This document shows positions 60,069 through 64,000 of a stretch of 64,000 nucleotides of DNA, one piece after another. A program made the translations under genes and the position numbers. Each line of letters begins with the position of its first letter. Within the stretch, counting starts at the first letter, position 1. Source of the DNA: Siphonodentalium dalli (lineage: Eukaryota > Mollusca > Scaphopoda > Gadilida > Siphonodentaliidae). The stretch covers positions 130,453,989 through 130,517,988 of the forward strand of contig CP136068.1 in NCBI GenBank assembly GCA_032622095.1. The letters run 5' to 3'. Under the pieces are notes generated by a model. That model made no database searches. It saw nothing but the letters and a program-made list of their open reading frames with translations, and was not told where the DNA came from.

Positions 60069-61029
60069 GACATATTTATAAAACGGTTCACACCCAAGGC
60101 AAACACAATTGAGCCACATTATATTCGATAATTACCTAATCAAAAGTTAATTGAATAGATTGTGGTGTTCGCTACTCCTGTTGAATAATCAGTCAAATGT
60201 CCGTTGACAATCGGCTCACTTGCATGCGTCTGCATTATATATCAGCATTGATAAACCATTTTGTGTTCGAATTTGATAACGTTTTATACTGATAACGTGT
60301 TTCTTGATAAAACAGATTATTCGTTGTGACAATAAACTGTTTCAGTTGTTTATGTTATTTTTCGCCTTGTTGCCATAATGGAATTATCGTTCCGAAGACA
60401 ATGTGCTCGTTGTGTTCGGACTCGGAAGTGAAACTATTCCACATTGCATAAAGTTTGTGTGATGAAATATCACCGGCATTCATAACAAAAGACGTAAAGC
60501 AAACCTGTGTATAGTGCCTGTATTTTCCGCGCACATGCATGTAAATGTGAACAGTTTGTGAATTTTTCGCAATGTACCAGTCAAAAGATCATTAAGTAAT
60601 TATTGTGGATTATACATTCGAAACAGGTTTGGATCTCGTTCAGTTTACTTCCAATCACCCGCCCCTCCCGACAAACCATAACATATTCAACCGACAGTAT
60701 TGTGCCCCCACCCATGCAGACCACCCCTATATAAGTATGTCCGCTAATAATGGAATGATCCGTGTTTAACTTCCCGAGTGACTGGTGCGATCATTATCAT
60801 GGCGCATTGTTAGAATTTCACACCTACCGCTCCGATCTCCTTTCAGCTTACTATCCAATTAATGTCAATTTATGTGTGCTATTTAGCTCAAGTCTGTATT
60901 TTGGCCCCGTTGAAATACAGATTCATACAAGAAATATTGTTCATGAATTGGAGCAATTTGATTGGCCGAGGGGTGTGAACCGATTTATAAAGCGACTTAT
61001 AAGTCGGTATACCTAGTCGTTGCAAGTCG

Positions 61030-61392
61030 TATTGTTAACGAGTTGTATATTTGGGGTGCGGTGGTATTTCGGATGGCCCTGATGAATTGTGTATTTGTAT
61101 ATTTGGGGTGCGGTGGCGTTTAGGATGGCCCTAACGAGTTGTGTATTTGTATATTTGGGGTGCGGTGGGGTTTCGGATGGCCCTAACGAGTTGTGTATTT
61201 GTATATTTGGGGTGCGGTGAGGTTTCGGATGGCCCTAACGAGTTGTGTATTTGTATATTTGGGGTGCGGTGTGGTTTCGGATGGCCCTAACGAGTTGTGT
61301 ATTTGTATATTTGGGGTGCGGTGGGGTTTCGGATGGCCCTAACGAGTTGTGTATTTGTATATTTGGGGTGCGGTGGGGTTTCGGATGGCCCT
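61030..61392. repeat. 52-bp tandem repeat, seven copies
   Basis: The unit contains TTTGGGGTGCGGTGGGGTTT and GGATGGCCCTAACGAGTTGT. The phrase GGGGTGCGG starts at 61054, 61105, 61157, 61209, 61261, 61313 and 61365, so the spacing is a constant 52 bp after the first. It lies in the right arm of the foldback-like element; the left arm has only one unit. Confidence 0.95.
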
Positions 61393-61594
61393 TATTCGCT
61401 TTCGTACTGGGTCTGGGTCTACTGAAAACAATGTAATTTATCATTCGAGGTAAGTACACTTCTGTTATTTATTTATAGAAAATGCTTGGATTTGACCGTC
61501 TGACCCAGTAACTGGGAGGGCGTGTCGTGCTGATTCATAGGAAATGTGAAACTCTATCACTGTCGGATACCCGTTTAGGTTCGGACATTCCAAG

Positions 61595-61623
61595 ATGGCG
61601 GCGCCGATTAAAGAAGATAAACG
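61595..61623 (+). CDS. Possible first coding exon of a downstream gene
   Basis: CCAAGATGGCGGC combines a good start context with a YY1-type motif often found at animal start codons. It opens the frame MAAPIKEDK and then meets a donor-like CG|GTTAGTG. If real, the exon is 29 bases with the downstream exons to the right, outside or undetected. There is no supporting protein homology, and ATGGCGGC also occurs in repeats in this window. Confidence 0.25.
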
Positions 61624-61629
61624 GTTAGT

Positions 61630-62322
61630 GTGTATATTGTCTCCAAGCATCAATTAACGATATCTTTCGGTGATACACCTTTAAACAGTTATGTAGGAAT
61701 TTGTATGCCCAACACATACGTAACACAAATTTCGCGTGACAGGCATGTGAATTGTTGTATTTGGCGTGTCAAGTCGTCATAATTTTTCGAAATTTTATCG
61801 AGGCGGTGAAATGTTCGCTTTTTCGTATTTTTTTGGCCCTGGGATCATGGATCCGCGAATTTATGTATTGTTGTGGGTAGATTATGTTACCACACATCTT
61901 CGGAATTCAAAACCGGCGATATTTTTATTGTCTAACTCCGAAAAACGACCTTTGAAAATTTCAAAATGTTCAGGTTCGGATTCGCAATATTCCCGATGAT
62001 TTTGTTCAGGTTCAGACACAATTTTCGTTCAGGTTCGGACAAATTTGGTTCAGGTTCGGACGCATCAAAAACTTTGCATAAAAATGACACGCCGAGTTAC
62101 AGTCGCGTTCTTATTGCGTTTTGTGTGCATTTGGTTATCTTCCATTCGTAAAAGAAACGATAAATGGGAAACACGAGGCTTGATTTTAGCCCACTCATGA
62201 ATAATTTGGGCGGACTTTCTTATTTTATGCGTGTGAGATGTATGCGATCACGTGATTCCACTCCACATCCACATACGATGCCAGTAAGGTCGCCGCACGC
62301 AGATAACTGTCCATAATATAAG
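61630..62322. other. Unannotated stretch
   Basis: Contains a small TTCAGGTTCGGA repeat (four occurrences near 61970-62058). No gene recognised. Confidence 0.4.
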
Positions 62323-62412
62323 TTACACGGCTTTTTGAGGGGGATACTGTGTGGTATGCCCCGACAGAGGCTCGTATCCCCCGAGGCTATCCCCCCTCAA
62401 CAAGCCGTGTAA
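62323..62412. repeat. 90-bp hairpin element
   Basis: TTACACGGCTTTTTGAGGGG pairs with CCCCTCAACAAGCCGTGTAA; an inner pair GGGGGATAC/GTATCCCCC stacks within. Confidence 0.8.
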
Positions 62413-63699
62413 TGATGTATTTACCCCCAGTCTCTATTAACAATATATTCCCAGACATAAAGCGCAGAAACGAGCCACGGACAGTAACTCTATTGTGTTA
62501 GACTGCTTATACGATTAATGTGATTATATAGCTGTTCCCACAATTTGCCCATAAATACTTGCTGATAGATAGACAATATATATACCATGTTTTGTATCAA
62601 TAATTGGATGATATATTTGGGTATTCACACGAAACGTATTCTTTTCAATATAAGCCTTATGTGTTTTGCCTCATTTCTAAATGTTGAATCCAGTTACAAG
62701 TTAACCATTTGTCACACGAATATTATGCAGGACTATTAATTAGAGCCCGAACATGTTGCGTTCTATTCAGCACTATGCGAACATAGAGAATACCTATAGT
62801 TTGCCGAATAATACCTGCAATATGCGAATCTTCACGAGCGGCGATATTTCAGGAATATATTATTCGAGAAACCATATGTGTTCTCTTTATGTTATCCTTA
62901 TTGTAAGCAATTCTGCAAAACTGCAAGTATTGTTTATCGAAACAAGAATTTAGACGCCGAAGTAGCGAAACTTATGCAAACAATATCAGCTGTTCCGTTG
63001 GCAAATTAAGCATCTCTAAATTTTGGTGGAAAATTTCCATCATGCGCTTAAGAGAATAGTGCCTACCCAATGGTTAAATATTACACACAGAAACCCAAAT
63101 AACTGAATACGTAATAAAACGGGATCATTTGTTTTTCTTTAGAACTTATCGCTGTAATAAACTATTTTCAGTCTTCCGCGGAATTTCGCGTAGTTCCATT
63201 GATAATACACGCGTCAATAATTGTGTACCCTTTTTTAAACAGAAGTATCTACAGTGAGATAACGTTTGAAAATTATTATCCACGCAAAGGTCCTGACGAA
63301 AGAGAGCACATCGTATGTCATTTAAAATTACCGCTATTTCATAGGGACACATATAACAAACAACGCTTGTCCCCACACCAGGTTGTAACTAACAATCTGA
63401 TTGACAACAACGTCACGTTTAAATCATGCACCATGTCCCCGTAACTATTGAGAGTGAGCGTATAAAAGCACGTGAAACATCGTGGTTATGAATTACCCTT
63501 GAACTAGCAGTTTCACCAATCGTGACATTGTTCTAGCGCGCTGAGCTTAATTGACGTCACCTAAAACAGGATCGATAGGTCTGCTACTGAATTATTCTTA
63601 TTGGTGCTGATTGGTGTGAATTTATCTGATAACCTATAAAAAGCTCACCACATGGTAGCTATTGATGTGGGACAAAGTCGTTAGCTCCGCCAACATCGT
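62413..63699. other. Unannotated stretch
   Basis: No gene recognised. Frames of 60-80 codons near 62753 and 63146-63444 have no family signature. Confidence 0.3.
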
Positions 63700-63803
63700 G
63701 GGATACTAGGAGATTTAATACCCGGATGTCTCTTTTTGAAACCCCTTGGCTCCGCCTCGGGGTTCAAAATCGAGAACCAGGTATTAAATATCCACGTGTC
63801 CCC
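63700..63803. repeat. ~103-bp hairpin element
   Basis: Left GGGATAC ... GATTTAATACC pairs with right GGTATTAAATATCC ... GTGTCCC. The inner GAACCCC-type stem is AAACCCCTTGG/CCTCGGGGTT. It has the same layout as the hairpins at 59424, 59976 and 62323. Confidence 0.75.
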
Positions 63804-64000
63804 GATATTTCAGAAGATAAGTAATAATACCACTGTTGCTCATATGTAAAATGTAATAAGTCCCACTAGCTGGTTTATAGTAGACATTGCTCGAGCATAT
63901 TCAATTGTGGCTTTTATCCCATTAATTCGGAGAATTTACCACCTATATTTAGAAATTTCAGCTGACATATTTAGATATAACAAATTAACAATGCATGTTC

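Larger units (their letters stand above)
59076..61392. mobile_element. Nested inverted-repeat (foldback-like) element
   Basis: The left end AGGGCCGTCGGAAGCACCAC followed by CGCACCCCACATATACAAATACACAACT is the inverse of the right end, where the same sequence is repeated seven times up to GGATGGCCCT at 61392. Inside, CAAGTCG/CGACTT words occur on both sides (59140-59415 and 60995-61030). Further in, ACGGTTCACACCC (60078-60090) pairs with GGGTGTGAACCG (60972-60983). I saw no target duplication and no transposase. Confidence 0.65.

Noticed and set aside
61235-61459. Repetitive frames on both strands
   Set aside because: Produced by the 52-bp tandem repeat.
1-64000. CRISPR arrays, operons or bacterial signals
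   Set aside because: The tandem repeats have no unique spacers; introns, SINEs and LINEs show animal DNA.

Overview
The window is eukaryotic, intron-rich, repeat-dense DNA from an invertebrate animal. The mixture of decayed non-LTR retrotransposons, tandem non-autonomous Helitrons, hAT and Tigger-like MITEs, tRNA-derived SINEs, a tyrosine-recombinase element and a caspase-3/7-like gene suggests a marine lophotrochozoan, most likely a mollusc. That assignment is inference from style; no marker in the window proves it.

The one host gene I can support firmly is a caspase on the + strand. Three exons are visible: 11051-11217 (catalytic His, ending in FIIQ), 50798-50909 (starting ACRG) and 54238-54470 (small subunit to the stop). 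Phases match at both junctions. The N-terminal exons lie to the left and were not found. The predicted protein keeps the His and Cys but lacks the S1-pocket Arg, a conserved Trp and the usual linker Asp, so it looks like a caspase with altered specificity or a pseudo-caspase. A second host gene may begin at 61595 (weak).

Left flank (1-11 kb): degenerate tandem repeats, a CXC-domain coding remnant, a candidate Helitron holding a repeat array (4107-7150), and SINE pieces. First intron (11218-50797, about 39.6 kb): LINE remnants on both strands, three head-to-tail Helitrons (12115-13800), an inverted-repeat satellite (18130-20027), a 7,331-bp tandem duplication (22710-37371), an interrupted LINE with a hAT MITE (42268-43200), and a GC-rich tyrosine-recombinase element (about 46.5-50.2 kb). 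The recombinase element has split direct repeats A1 ... B1-A2-B2 at 37417 and 49494-50202. Second intron: a Tigger-like MITE and a short tandem repeat.

Right flank (54.5-64 kb): a small inverted-repeat element near the caspase 3' end, a minisatellite that reverses orientation (56.06-56.79 kb), another minisatellite (57.65-58.07 kb), a nested inverted-repeat element (59076-61392) with a 52-bp array in its right arm, and four short hairpin elements.

The most notable signals are the divergent caspase, the split-repeat recombinase element, the exact 7.3-kb duplication and the hairpin-rich right flank. Apart from the caspase, almost all open reading frames here are retroelement debris or repeat artefacts.
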